In this document: piece after piece, positions 28,577 through 38,211 of the stretch | Numbering within the stretch: position 1 is the stretch's first letter | How the letters are laid out: each line of letters opens with the position of its first letter | NCBI GenBank assembly: GCA_963210315.1 | Contig: OY723260.1 | Coordinates: forward strand, 992,001 to 1,056,000 | Source: Rhynchopus euleeides | Lineage: Eukaryota; Euglenozoa; Diplonemea; Diplonemida; Diplonemidae | Direction: 5' to 3' | Length of the DNA stretch: 64,000 nt | Position numbers and translations under genes: made by a program | The notes under the pieces: generated by a model | The model's input: only the letters and a program-made list of their open reading frames with translations | Databases searched by the model: none | What the model was told of the DNA's origin: nothing

Positions 28577-31500
28577 ATGCAAAGCGGTGCAGGCAGCGAT
28601 GCCGCAGTCCTCCCCACACGCCTTGTCGGGTGGAGTGTGCAGCGCGACCAGCACAGCCCTGACCTCCGCGGCGGCGTCCGTGCCGGCACCTGCCTCTTCG
28701 GGGGACGCCGCGTCCGCCACGACACCACACCTGCCGCACCGCCGCAGCGCCCCCACAGCTCGCAGGGCTGGCGCCCCCCCTCAGCAACTCCGACACCCCC
28801 AGCACCCAAGCAGACGGGCCGCCACACTGCGGTGGAGTGGGGCAAGGCTGGGCTGGATGGGTACTGCATCACGCAACACAGCCCACTGCCCACCCCGGAG
28901 CCACCCGCAGCACCTGCAGGCCCCGAAGGGGACTGTGACCCTGTCAGCGTTGGGGCGCAGGTGCGCCCTGTGTTCGGCCTGGCTGCGCGCATCCTCTCGC
29001 CTTGCGCCGTGGTGCTGTGCAGCGCCGCTGCTGCAGCCGCTGCGTCGGGCAGGCTCCGCTACCGCCCAGAGCTCCTGCAGACCAAACGCAGGATGGAGGC
29101 CTCCAAGCGGCGGAAGTGCCAGGTGGCGAACCCCACCTCCGCCCTGGTCCCCTTCGTCCCCGACTGTGCTGTCTACGAGGTGGTGCACCGCAGCTGGCTG
29201 GCGCCTCCCTCCGGATCACCGCAGGCCCGTGCCGCCACACCGCAGCCCACGCCGCCGCGCCGTGCGTCTCGCAAGGCATCGCGTGTGCAGCGTCGTGGCG
29301 GGGCCAACACGTCGAAGCACAGCTGGATGGATGTGAGTGATTACGACCGTATCCCCGCTGGGGTGTTGCAGAAGCTCTTCAGGGAGGCGGGGCCCGAGAG
29401 TGTCGCTGTGCCTTCCTGCGAGGATGCCAGGACGCGTCTGGCAGGGGGCCTGAAGAAGCACGGCGTGGTGCGGAACGTGGACATGGCTGACGCATCAGGC
29501 ATGTGGCACAGCCTGCTGCACGGCACAGCCGTGGAGATGCACGGGGTGGCCCTCCCCTCCGACCTGCGCAGCGAGCTGCGCGACATGCTGATGTCCCTGC
29601 AGCTGCGGCACGTGCCGGACCCCTTCCAGCCCAAGGCGGAGCCGGCGCCCTGCCCACCCCCCTCCTCCCCGCATCGGTTTACGCTGCAGGTGTCGCCTGT
29701 GCAGCCGCAAACCCCTACCTTCGGAGGCCTCGCGCCCGACAGGAGCAGCTGCCCGCCCTCGCCGATGTGCCTCATGACCCCGAGCACACCGGTAACACCG
29801 GTCACCCCAGGCACGCACAGTGCGCAGAAGGGCTGGAAGAAGAAGAAGTCGATGCTCGGGGTGTCTTTCTGCGGCGAACTGAGCACAGGGAGCCGTGAGA
29901 GGCGTGGGGTCAGCTTCGGAGGCCTCGACCAGGCCCCATCTGCGTCGCGCCGATCCCGGTCCCGGTCCCGTGTGGGCACAGAGGCCAGGAGGCGCAGCCA
30001 GAGGGGCAGCGTGGTGCCCCTGGTGTCGATGCACCACCCCGTGCCTTCCGAGTCGCAGTCGCAGACGCAGGCCCTGAAGATCCCAGGCCTGCCGGACCTG
30101 GTGCTGTCGGAGGCTGCCTGGCTGACCCTGACGTTTAAGATGCACCGCTGGAAGCAGGAGGTGGTGGCACGGCTGGAGCACCACCGCTGGATGGCAGAGC
30201 TGCACGCATGCGAGGTGCAGTGGGAGATGCGCGTCGTGCGGCAGTCCCTGGGTCTCTGGAAGCTGAACACATCGTGGCGGCTGTGGATGCGACGGCGCTA
30301 CCTCCGGAAGTGCTGGGTGGCGTGGCAGACCTTCAACCAGTGGGCGCACGACAGGAAGGTGGGGGCGATGCTGCAGCTGGGCCACGCGCTCACCAGCCTG
30401 ACGCAGTACAAAACATTCCAGGTGTGGCGCCGCCTCTCCCTGGTGGAGCAATGCCACGAGCAGCTCTCCCCCAACCTCTTCGCCAACGAGATCTACATCC
30501 CGCAGTGGGATGCCTTCTACCGCGGCTACCTCAAAGAGCGTGCAATGCAGACCGCCATGCGGGACTTTGTGATGCGGAATAGGGTAAGGCGCTGCTTCTT
30601 CTCCCTGCAGTGGTACACCGGGCAGCGGCTGGAGAAGAAGGCACGCGCCATGGCTGCAAACCAGATGCGGGCGGCCCGCGAGGGCGAGCTGGCCCAACGC
30701 CTCTTCAAGGTGATGAACAAGCGTGCCACCTTGAGGCGCGGCTCCAAGCACTACTTGCACTCCCTGCTGGCGCGGGGCTTTTCCCGGTGGCAGGTGCGCT
30801 TCAGGCACCGTACCCTTCTGGGCATCTACCAGTTCCACCTGGAGTGGAAGCGGGATCAGACCAAGCTGCGCGAGTCGTTGGAGTATTGGGTGATGCAGAA
30901 ACGGCAGCAGAGCCAGCTGAAGGTGTTGCTGACCCTGCGGTGCACGCTGTACCCCTCTGCGATGCTGCACATCATCCACACCCTGCGTGACACGCCGCAG
31001 TTCCTCGTGGCGCAGGCGTTCAGGAGGTGGTCGCGCAACGTGCGGATGCACACCCGCTTCATGGTCTTCGCCACGGAAGCCCTCCGAAAGCAGGCCGGGT
31101 TGCTGAAAAAATCCGCATTCATCACATGGCGAACACGCGTCACCCCCTTCCAGCGCAACGTTTTCAAATGGGAGGCGGTGACCCAGGTGAAGCAGGCCAT
31201 AGACCAGGTGACGCAGGTGAAGCAGCTGCTGCCTGTGGAGAGCACGATCCACCAGGCGCTGCAGAAGGAGGTGGGGAGGCGGCCCTGCGTGCCCTCCACT
31301 GTGCTGTTCTCTGCGTGGGCAAACGGCGAGGTGGACGGGTCGGTGATCCTGAAGAAGGTTCTCTTCAGGATGGTGCTGCACAGCACAACCCGCAGGCAGA
31401 TCCAATACCGCAGGAACCAGCTGGCGGGGCGCACCCTGCACGAAGAAGTGACAGACGGGATCACCGTGAACGCATGCTACGACAGGTTCCGCATGCAGGA

Positions 31501-32131
31501 GTGCACGGCGCGTGAAATATCAATCCGGCTGCAGCTGGAGGCACTGCGCAAACGCCTCACCCCGGCGGACCACTGCAGCAACACCCGCCTTGCTGCGCTG
31601 CTGCCACAGATCGCAAGGCTTGTGCCGCATTTCTGCAACGCAGACCCCAAGGGCGGGTACCTCATCAAGGAGGCGGCGTTTGTCTCCTTCCTGCAGGCTG
31701 GCGTGTTGCGCTATGTCCGTATTGCCGCACTGCAGCGCTATCGTGATCCGCTGCTGCTGGAGTCGGGCACAGTGCTGCTGCCTGGCCTCACCTCTCGGCG
31801 CCTGGCGCTGAAACGGCTGGCGGCGGCCATCACCGTGATCCACTGGTGTGTCGCGAAGACGCGTAGGGCAAGGGTTCTCTCGACGCACGATGTGTCTTCC
31901 CTGCGGCTGTCGAAGCGGGAGTCGCGGAAAAAGTCGAAGATGAAGCCTGCGACTGCGGCAGAGCTTGGCCTGTCCGTGTCTCAGGTGATTGCGGCCATGC
32001 GTGCCGTGCTGCTCAACGGGTGCCGTCCAGAGGGTGTGACCAACGGGCACATCGCCATCATCCCCTTCAAAGACCTTGCCTGCCTCCACCAGCTCATCAA
32101 CCCAGAGCAGCAGATCCGCAGCTTCGGGTAG
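28577..32131 (+). CDS. SFI1-like centrin-binding repeat protein
   Basis: A single exon encodes 1,184 residues from the first ATG in the frame (28577). The N-terminal half is Pro/Ser/Arg-rich with Ser-Arg stretches (SRRSRSRSRVG) and no clear domain apart from a short helical block at about 250-340. Residues about 514-870 form a Trp-punctuated helical array: LTFKMHRWKQEVV, LWKLNTSWRLWMRRR, RKCWVAWQTFNQW, TFQVWRRLSL, ARGFSRWQVRFRHR, AQAFRRWSRNVRM and KKSAFITWRTRV. The repeated (A/S)F-x2-W-R spacing of about 30-35 residues is the hallmark of SFI1 repeats, each of which binds one centrin. SFI1-type proteins act in duplication of centrioles, basal bodies or spindle pole bodies. A second helical region (about 900-1180) closes the protein. 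The SFI1 assignment is by repeat pattern; no other known family shares this spacing. Confidence 0.75.
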   Translation: MQSGAGSDAAVLPTRLVGWSVQRDQHSPDLRGGVRAGTCLFGGRRVRHDTTPAAPPQRPHSSQGWRPPSATPTPPAPKQTGRHTAVEWGKAGLDGYCITQHSPLPTPEPPAAPAGPEGDCDPVSVGAQVRPVFGLAARILSPCAVVLCSAAAAAAASGRLRYRPELLQTKRRMEASKRRKCQVANPTSALVPFVPDCAVYEVVHRSWLAPPSGSPQARAATPQPTPPRRASRKASRVQRRGGANTSKHSWMDVSDYDRIPAGVLQKLFREAGPESVAVPSCEDARTRLAGGLKKHGVVRNVDMADASGMWHSLLHGTAVEMHGVALPSDLRSELRDMLMSLQLRHVPDPFQPKAEPAPCPPPSSPHRFTLQVSPVQPQTPTFGGLAPDRSSCPPSPMCLMTPSTPVTPVTPGTHSAQKGWKKKKSMLGVSFCGELSTGSRERRGVSFGGLDQAPSASRRSRSRSRVGTEARRRSQRGSVVPLVSMHHPVPSESQSQTQALKIPGLPDLVLSEAAWLTLTFKMHRWKQEVVARLEHHRWMAELHACEVQWEMRVVRQSLGLWKLNTSWRLWMRRRYLRKCWVAWQTFNQWAHDRKVGAMLQLGHALTSLTQYKTFQVWRRLSLVEQCHEQLSPNLFANEIYIPQWDAFYRGYLKERAMQTAMRDFVMRNRVRRCFFSLQWYTGQRLEKKARAMAANQMRAAREGELAQRLFKVMNKRATLRRGSKHYLHSLLARGFSRWQVRFRHRTLLGIYQFHLEWKRDQTKLRESLEYWVMQKRQQSQLKVLLTLRCTLYPSAMLHIIHTLRDTPQFLVAQAFRRWSRNVRMHTRFMVFATEALRKQAGLLKKSAFITWRTRVTPFQRNVFKWEAVTQVKQAIDQVTQVKQLLPVESTIHQALQKEVGRRPCVPSTVLFSAWANGEVDGSVILKKVLFRMVLHSTTRRQIQYRRNQLAGRTLHEEVTDGITVNACYDRFRMQECTAREISIRLQLEALRKRLTPADHCSNTRLAALLPQIARLVPHFCNADPKGGYLIKEAAFVSFLQAGVLRYVRIAALQRYRDPLLLESGTVLLPGLTSRRLALKRLAAAITVIHWCVAKTRRARVLSTHDVSSLRLSKRESRKKSKMKPATAAELGLSVSQVIAAMRAVLLNGCRPEGVTNGHIAIIPFKDLACLHQLINPEQQIRSFG

Positions 32132-32357
32132 TCTGTGCTGTTGCATCTCATGATATGACACGAGTGGCTCCCACATGTTCCGAGGAATGCTGACCTATAT
32201 CAGGTCCCACCCAGTGGGGCCTGATATAAGTGGTGTTCCGGTGGCATTGTGCCCCTGAGTGTTCTGGACATCAATCGTCACGCCCAGCAGTTACGTTGTG
32301 TGCCTGTGTCATGCAGGTGCAGACGGGAGGAGGGGTGTGCTGTGTGTGTGTGTGTGT

Positions 32358-33145
32358 GGTTATGAAGTTTTAAGGCGGTGTCGCCCTGCACGGGCAGTAG
32401 CACCTCCCCTTCAGTATCGCACTCCCGAAGGATTCCCCAACACGACGTGACACCGGTTTCGACGCGTACTCTTCGTACCCCTCCCCCCGGCCGCGTCTCT
32501 TCAGCGAAGAACCGGGGATAATCGGACCAGGGCTAGCTAAACCCTGGTGGTGTCACGGGTGGGGTTGGAGAGGGAGAAAAAGGAAGAAATGAAGTTGCGA
32601 AAAAGTCAAACACTGACACGTGAAATCAATAAAAAGGGTGGTATATATCGCCCCCTTGCTGCGACGTAGACACTAAAGAGTCAGGCCGCTTCAAGAGTCT
32701 TGAGGGCTTGAAGGAAGAAGCAGGTTGCTGATGAGTCTCAGGAGCAGGCACCTTTTGTCCGCCCACATGACCTTCGCCCGAAGGCGAACCTCGTCCAGCT
32801 TGGCTCGATCGCCACAGAGAAGGGGATCATTCTCCACTGTGGTGAACATCTTAAAAACCGAGGGTGCAGAGGTGGGGCAGCCCGCTGGTGCGACAGCAGA
32901 CCGCCCCCGGATAGCTATAACTAGTGCATAGGAAGAATACGACGGCACACGCAACAGATGCCGAAGGCACAACGGCGGGTCACTTTTAACCACCAGAGGA
33001 GTGGCACTCCCGAGGGGTGGGGTAGGGGGGAAGTCACAACACTTTCGAAGGAAGTAAAGGGGCAAATGGGATGTTTTGTGCAAGGTAGAAAGGAAATCAC
33101 AACATGGGGAAGGGGGGATTGCTCATCAGGCCTGGGGGAATAGAG
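32358..33145 (-). mobile_element. TG-microsatellite-associated repeat (family 5), copy 1
   Basis: It begins directly after a (TG)n tract with AAGTTTTAAGGCGGTGTCGC and shares at least 570 bp (to about 32931) with the copy at 63435-64000, nearly without change. Beyond that, the boundary is unclear before copy 2 starts at about 33157 in the same orientation. The minus strand carries a short frame ending at 32691 (FKMFTTVENDPLLCGDRAKL ...) that stays open in copy 3 with few changes, then a structured region with a hammerhead-like core. I infer a retroelement read on the minus strand whose 3' end lies in CA/TG repeat. Confidence 0.6.
32431..32523 (-). ncRNA. hammerhead-ribozyme-like motif, copy 1
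   Basis: On the minus strand the sequence reads CUGAAGA, then a 6-bp stem GACGCG/CGCGUC with a 25-nt loop, then GAAA. That is the invariant hammerhead core (CUGANGA-stem II-GAAA) with the required G-C pair closing stem II. A GUC cleavage triplet follows at once (GAAAC-CGGU-GUC), giving a type I arrangement with a 2-bp stem III. Distal stem I can form from GAUUAUCCCC and GGGGAAUC. A competing 9-bp pairing CGUGACACC/GGUGUCACG is also possible. Core at 32449-32504. Activity is untested. Confidence 0.55.
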
Positions 33146-33156
33146 GGTTTGTGTGT

Positions 33157-33508
33157 GGTTACAAAGTTTTAAGGCGGTGTCGCCCTGCACGGGCAGTAGC
33201 ACCTCCCCTTCAGTATCGCACTCCCGAAGGATTCCCCAACACGGCGTGACACCGGTTTCGACGCGTACTCTTCGTACCCCTCCCCCCGGCCGCGTCTCTT
33301 CAGCGAAGAACCGGGGATAATCGGACCAGGGCTAGCTAAACCCTGGTGGTGTCACGGGTGGGGTTGGAGAGGGAGAAAAAGGAAGAAATGAAGTTGCGAA
33401 AAAGTCAAACACTGACACGTGAAATCAATAAAAAGGGTGGTATATATCGCCCCCTTGCTGCGACGAAGACACTAAATAGTCAGGCCGCTTCAAGAGTCTT
33501 GAGGGCTT
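33157..33508 (-). mobile_element. TG-microsatellite-associated repeat (family 5), copy 2, truncated
   Basis: It is nearly identical to copies 1 and 3 from AAGTTTTAAGGCGG to GAGTCTTGAGGGCTT, then stops abruptly at a (TG)n tract (33509-33526). A short TG run also precedes it, so the copy is bounded by TG repeat on both sides. Read on the minus strand it keeps the 3' part and lacks the 5' part, as 5'-truncated retroelement insertions do. Confidence 0.65.
33230..33322 (-). ncRNA. hammerhead-ribozyme-like motif, copy 2
   Basis: The core (33248-33303) matches copy 1: CUGAAGA, the 6-bp stem GACGCG/CGCGUC, GAAA and a GUC triplet. One base differs from the other copies just 3' of the predicted cleavage site. 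Confidence 0.55.
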
Positions 33509-33526
33509 GTGTGTGTGTGTGTGTGC

Positions 33527-34442
33527 CATTTACACTTTCAAAAGAAATCAGCTTGGAAATGCTGTTGTTTTGTCTTCCTATAAAGAACTTGCCAGATGGG
33601 GAGGGGGAGCCCCAAACGGGTTGCAGAAGTGCTGCCATCACACACCTGCCCGCAGCGCTCATGTGCCTTGCCTCGTTAAGACACCATACTCCCGCAGGGG
33701 TGACGATCCGCGCCCCACACCCCCACCCCCTTCCCGCCCCCTACTGCTGGACCTTTTGCAGAGATCACTGAAATCAGAGCGCAACTGTGTGTCACCACAC
33801 ACCACCGCGATGCCACTCCTCTCTCTCACTCCCTACGCCGTCTCACACACACACACACACACGCGGTGTCACATGGTAAGATCCACTCCGGTGGGCGCAC
33901 CGTGCTAGGGCAGCACACCTGAGTGTAAACCCACGCACGATGAAGGTGCAGGCGAGTGACGACGCCTCCCGAAAGCAGTAGCGCGTCGTAGAGTCACACC
34001 TCCCTCGCGGGCTCCGCGCGCTTCGTGGTAATGATGACCCCATGATGATAAAGCACGCACCAACCTGGAGACACCTTGCTCCCCCCACCGCATGCTGCAC
34101 TGGTTTGCCGACAGTTGGCTCTTCAGTGACAGCTCAGGTCGGAACGCAACGGATCCCCCTCCAGGGGGCGTAGATTGTGGCTAATCCTTGAAAGTGCAGC
34201 CCTGATTCATGTCTCCAAGTTACCTCGAAAAACTGGTCTGAAACACACACACACCCTCCCACAGTGAGTGCCTTCCTCACACATCAGCACCGCCTTTCCC
34301 ACCACCCCCCCCCCCCCCTCCCCCCTCCTTTTACACATCACATCCCCCGCCCCCTCTACGCACGAGTGAAGGGAGATCAACCTTGTGATTCCTTGTGCTT
34401 CCTTCTGCTTCTGCTTCTACTTCACTACCCCCCCCCCCCCTC
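33527..34442. other. intergenic, no gene seen
   Basis: This stretch contains (AC)n at about 33845-33862, poly-C near 34305-34320 and 34428-34440, and part of the family-4 repeat at 34362-34430. No frame here has domain-like content. Confidence 0.4.
34362..34430 (+). repeat. dispersed repeat (family 4), partial copy
   Basis: ACGAGTGAAGGGAGATCAAC, then CTTGTGATTCCTTGTGCTTC, matches the second half of the copies at 27551 and 51178. Confidence 0.45.
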
Positions 34443-34444
34443 TA

Positions 34445-35592
34445 GGGGGGGTCAAATGGGGGTGACAAACACGATTTTTCAAAAAACCGGCGCAGAGGCC
34501 CCAAAGCCCCCGTAAACCCTCCAAACCCCCCCAGATCGGTCCGGAAACCCATCGAACCCCACTTTTCCACCATTCCGGGCACCTCAGGTGCCCGAATTGG
34601 GGTACCTAAATTTTGTGCCACCGTTTGGTACCGGACAGTGCCACTGTGTGGGAGGTTGGAAAAGAAAATGCCCCAACACACCACATCTGAGGGTTGCAAT
34701 GCATGTTGCTTGCCAACCACGTCATCCGGTGGGTGTCAGGCGCTATGTAGGTGGCATGAGCCAGGTCTTCGATGTGTTCTGGCTTGTATATGTACCTCCC
34801 TGCCTGCGGCACAGGCACTGCCTTTGTCCCCCACACCAGCCACAGAGAGCGTATTGTACTCGGTCCACGGTTGCTGATTCATTGTGATGCGTTGTATCCT
34901 CGAGTGAACGTCACACACTAGTGGCACCACCACCCGCCATCCGAGAGCTGTATTGACTTTGCGCCCTTCCGTTGCATTCACCTCGCCACGCATATTGCAC
35001 CGTTCAGTACCAGTGCTCTTGGGCCAGGCAAAGTAGACCGCAGCAACTACCAATTCTGGCACAATGGGTACCACGACAGCGCACTTCGTGTGTTCCCGGA
35101 ATGTACAGCTCGTGTTGCAACAGTCGTTGTCAACACATCCCGGTTGTGGAGCACTGCTGCACAGGAATCACACGACCATCTGGACTTGTTCCGTACCTAC
35201 AGGCAGCCTCCCGGTGCATGGTGGCAGGGAGGTACATATACAAGCCAGAACACATCGAAGACCTGGCTAATGCCACCTACATAGCGCCTGACACCCACCG
35301 GATGACGTGGTTGGCAAGCAACATGCATTGCAACCCTCAGATGTGGTGTGTTGGGGCATTTTCTTTTCCAACCTCCCACACAGTGGCACTGTCCGGTACC
35401 AAACGGTGGCACAAAATTTAGGTACCCCAATTCGGGCACCTGAGGTGCCCGGAATGGTGGAAAAGTGGGGTTCGATGGGTTTCCGGACCGATCTGGGGGG
35501 GTTTGGAGGGTTTACGGGGGCTTTGGGGCCTCTGCGCCGGTTTTTTGAAAAATCGTGTTTGTCCACGTAAAAGGGTGGCATTTGACCCCCCC
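34445..35592. mobile_element. 1.15-kb foldback element, copy 2, TA-flanked
   Basis: This is a second copy of the element at 6732-7878, with the same orientation, length and termini (GGGGGGGTCAAATG/CATTTGACCCCCCC) and TA on each side (34443-34444, 35593-35594). By eye it differs from copy 1 at only a handful of positions. Some differences are mirrored in both arms (for example GTACCGGACAG in the left arm and its complement in the right), which suggests arm-to-arm gene conversion within a copy. Confidence 0.85.
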
Positions 35593-35885
35593 TACCCCCC
35601 CCTCTCCCTCTCCTCCACCTCCTATATACTCATATCCGGCCCTCTCGGCGCATCCCCCCGCCCTACTGCGCAAAGCGATCATCACCCTCCTGTGGGGTGG
35701 TCGGTGGGTCCCCCCCCCCCCCCCCCCACGACCCTCACACATACACACACTACACGCCGCCTGCACTTTGTTTTGAGTGGAAAGCCTTCAAAGGGGAGGG
35801 GGTGGGTTCCCTCCCACACACACTCTGCCCCCCCCCCCCTCCCCCCCCCACCGAAGCGCCCCGCCGGGCGTGCAGGCTGCCCAGC

Positions 35886-37839
35886 ATGCATGGCTCGGGG
35901 AAGGTTGTGTCGCTGCCGATGCTGGACACCCGGCGGCAGACCGGGGGGGTGTCGCAGCTCCGACGCCCCGCGTTATCGGCACAGCCCGTGAGGCGTGCCA
36001 CCAACCCAGGCCCGGCTGCGGAGCGTCTGGTCGCCAGCGCGAGGATACGTCGGGGCGGGTCGTGGGGGGCGGAGGGGGCGGCAGGGTCTGCGGTGCTGGG
36101 GAATGCGAAGGCGGAGCACCCCAGCCAGGCCGCGGTGGCAGAGCCGAAGCGGGGTCTCATGCCTTCCGGTTGGGAGGCACGCAGCAGCTCGCTGTGCTCG
36201 CTGACGCAGCGCGTCAACTCTGCGCTGGGGAGCGTGGGGGCCCTCCTGTCCAGCTGCGATGAGAGTGCCGCTGTGCGGCGCAGCGACGCCACAGGCCCGC
36301 TTTCCTTCCCTGCATCCCCCGAGCCCTCTGCGGACATGCGGGAAAGCTCTGGCAGCGCAGCAGGGCACCGACAAACCACGGCAGCTGCCTCCCGGCGCCC
36401 CGACGGGTCGCAGAAGAAGAAGCGGCGTGCGAAGGGGAAGAACAGCAGCAGCAGCAACCTCATACCGCAGGAGAGCAGCGCAGCCCGCTCGCCGTCGGTG
36501 CAGGAGAGGGGTGCGTGTGGTGCGGAGGACCAGGCGGTGGTGCGGCGGCAGCTGTGCCGCACAGGGAGCTCCTACCAGCAGGCGCGGCAGGGGCACAGCG
36601 AGGGGCAGGCGCAGCGCAGCCTCTTCGACATGGATATGGAGATGATCAGCGCGCAGCTGCGCGAGCTCAAGCAGCTGCCGTACCGCACCCCGGAGGGGTC
36701 GCCGGCGGACCTGCTGCTGCGCGACTGGAAGGCGAGCCGCAACGCGCCCCCCCCGCACGGCGTGTGCCCCTGCCAGCCCGCCGTGCCCTGCGCGCCGTCC
36801 TACGGCAGGCGGCACAGCCCGGTGGCGGCCCCGCCTGCGGTGGGGCAGGCGGGTCAGGAAGAGGGCCAATGCGGCGGCGTGTCGGTGTGTCCCGTGTCGC
36901 TGCCCAGCGCGGCGCTTGTCGTGCTGGCGGGGTGCATCGTGGCGCCGTATGCTGCAGATGCGGTGTACGACAGGCGTGTGACGCTCTGCGAGCAGCAGGC
37001 TGTCCAGGAGCTGATCCGTGTCATGCGCACCAAGCTGTACGTCGAGCAGCTGGTGCAGGTGGCGGTGTCTGCGCTGGTGGCAGGGCTCGACAGGTTTGAG
37101 TGTGCCGCGGTGCGGGCGGCGCGCGCGCGCGTCCCCATCGTGGTTGCGGGCACCGCTGCAAGCTGTGTCGCGGCTGCCCTGCTCGCTGCCTCGCTGCCTT
37201 GTGTGGAGGCACCCGGGGCACACCTCCTGCAGGGTGCGGTGGAGAGGCCAGCAGACAGCCCCTCCTCTGCCGTGCAGAAGGATGCCGTGGTGACGGAGGC
37301 GGTGTCCGTGACGGTGCACCCCCCGGTGCAGCACCGCAGGGCCCCGGCGCACGGCGCACCGCGGAAGGCGACCAGGCGTGTCTCGCGCACAGAGGAGGAC
37401 AACACGCGGAGATCGTCGAGACGGAGTGCGTCTGGCTCTGTGCCTTCTGCAGACCCGCCAGCTGTGACACGCAGCAAAACACGCGACCCTGTTGACCGCC
37501 GCAGGGTGCGGCAGGCAAAGCGGGCGATGCGCCTCGAGCAGTGGGAGAGTGCGATACAGGGCATGGATATTGGCACCCTGAAGCTGTACGTCGCGTCCCT
37601 CAATGGGCACTTCGGGTATGTGGGTTTGGGTGTAGGGAGGGATGCGTGTGTGGGAGGGCCTGATGTTTCACAGCGATCTGCATCAAGAAGAGAAGAACAC
37701 ACACACAGCTGCTGAGACGGCGCTTTCGCCTTGTATTGTTTGTTCCTGCGGCAGCTCTATGGAAATTGTTGTGGATGTGACTGACAAGAAGGCAGCGGAA
37801 GGTGTCTTCGACCAGAGCAGTGCGGCCACCTCCCCATAG
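35886..37839 (+). CDS. unknown two-exon protein, Ser/Arg/Lys-rich with one hydrophobic segment
   Basis: Exon 1 is 35886-37615 and exon 2 is 37755-37839; the intron (donor GTATGT, acceptor CAG, phase 2) is needed because the frame otherwise runs into AC-repeat sequence. The product has 604 residues. Residues 1-240 are Ser/Ala/Arg-rich and low in complexity, with a basic KKKRRAKGKNSSSSN patch at about 178-192. A conserved-looking helix (MDMEMISAQLRELKQLPYRT) lies at about 250-270. A hydrophobic stretch at about 338-355 (SAALVVLAGCIVAPYAADAV) and another near 415-440 may be membrane helices. A basic linker precedes the C-terminal helix with QWESAIQGMDIGTLKLYV. I do not recognise the family. The ATG at 35886 is the first in the G+C-rich coding texture; upstream frame is poly-Pro from C tracts. 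Confidence 0.65.
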
Positions 37840-38211
37840 TGGACCCAGGCTGTGTTTCGTTCAGGCCGTCCTCTGATGAGCTGCGGTTCATATCCTTCTG
37901 TGTTGTGCGACCTGTTGTGCGACAGGCGACTGCCCCTCCAGGCCTTTCTAGAGGCACTTCTGGCGAAGGCACAAATGCTGTGAATACGGAGTGTCGCAAG
38001 CCACACTGGGAGATGTGAGGTGAATCTTATTCACCTCACAGCCACATCCGAGACAGAGCTGTGTGTGGAGAAAGCTCATCCTGTTTGAATGACTACTCGT
38101 CATGCTGAACCACGGGGTGGGGTTATCATTTCGCAGCCCTCCACAACCACCACCACCGCCACCTCCCTCCCTACCAGACCTGAGCACTACTCAGCCCTGC
38201 TGCGGCTCTCA

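Noticed and set aside
32720..32750. Plus-strand CTGATGAG as a hammerhead core in the family-5 repeat
   Set aside because: There is no stem II followed by GAAA downstream on the plus strand. The complete core is on the minus strand elsewhere in the repeat.
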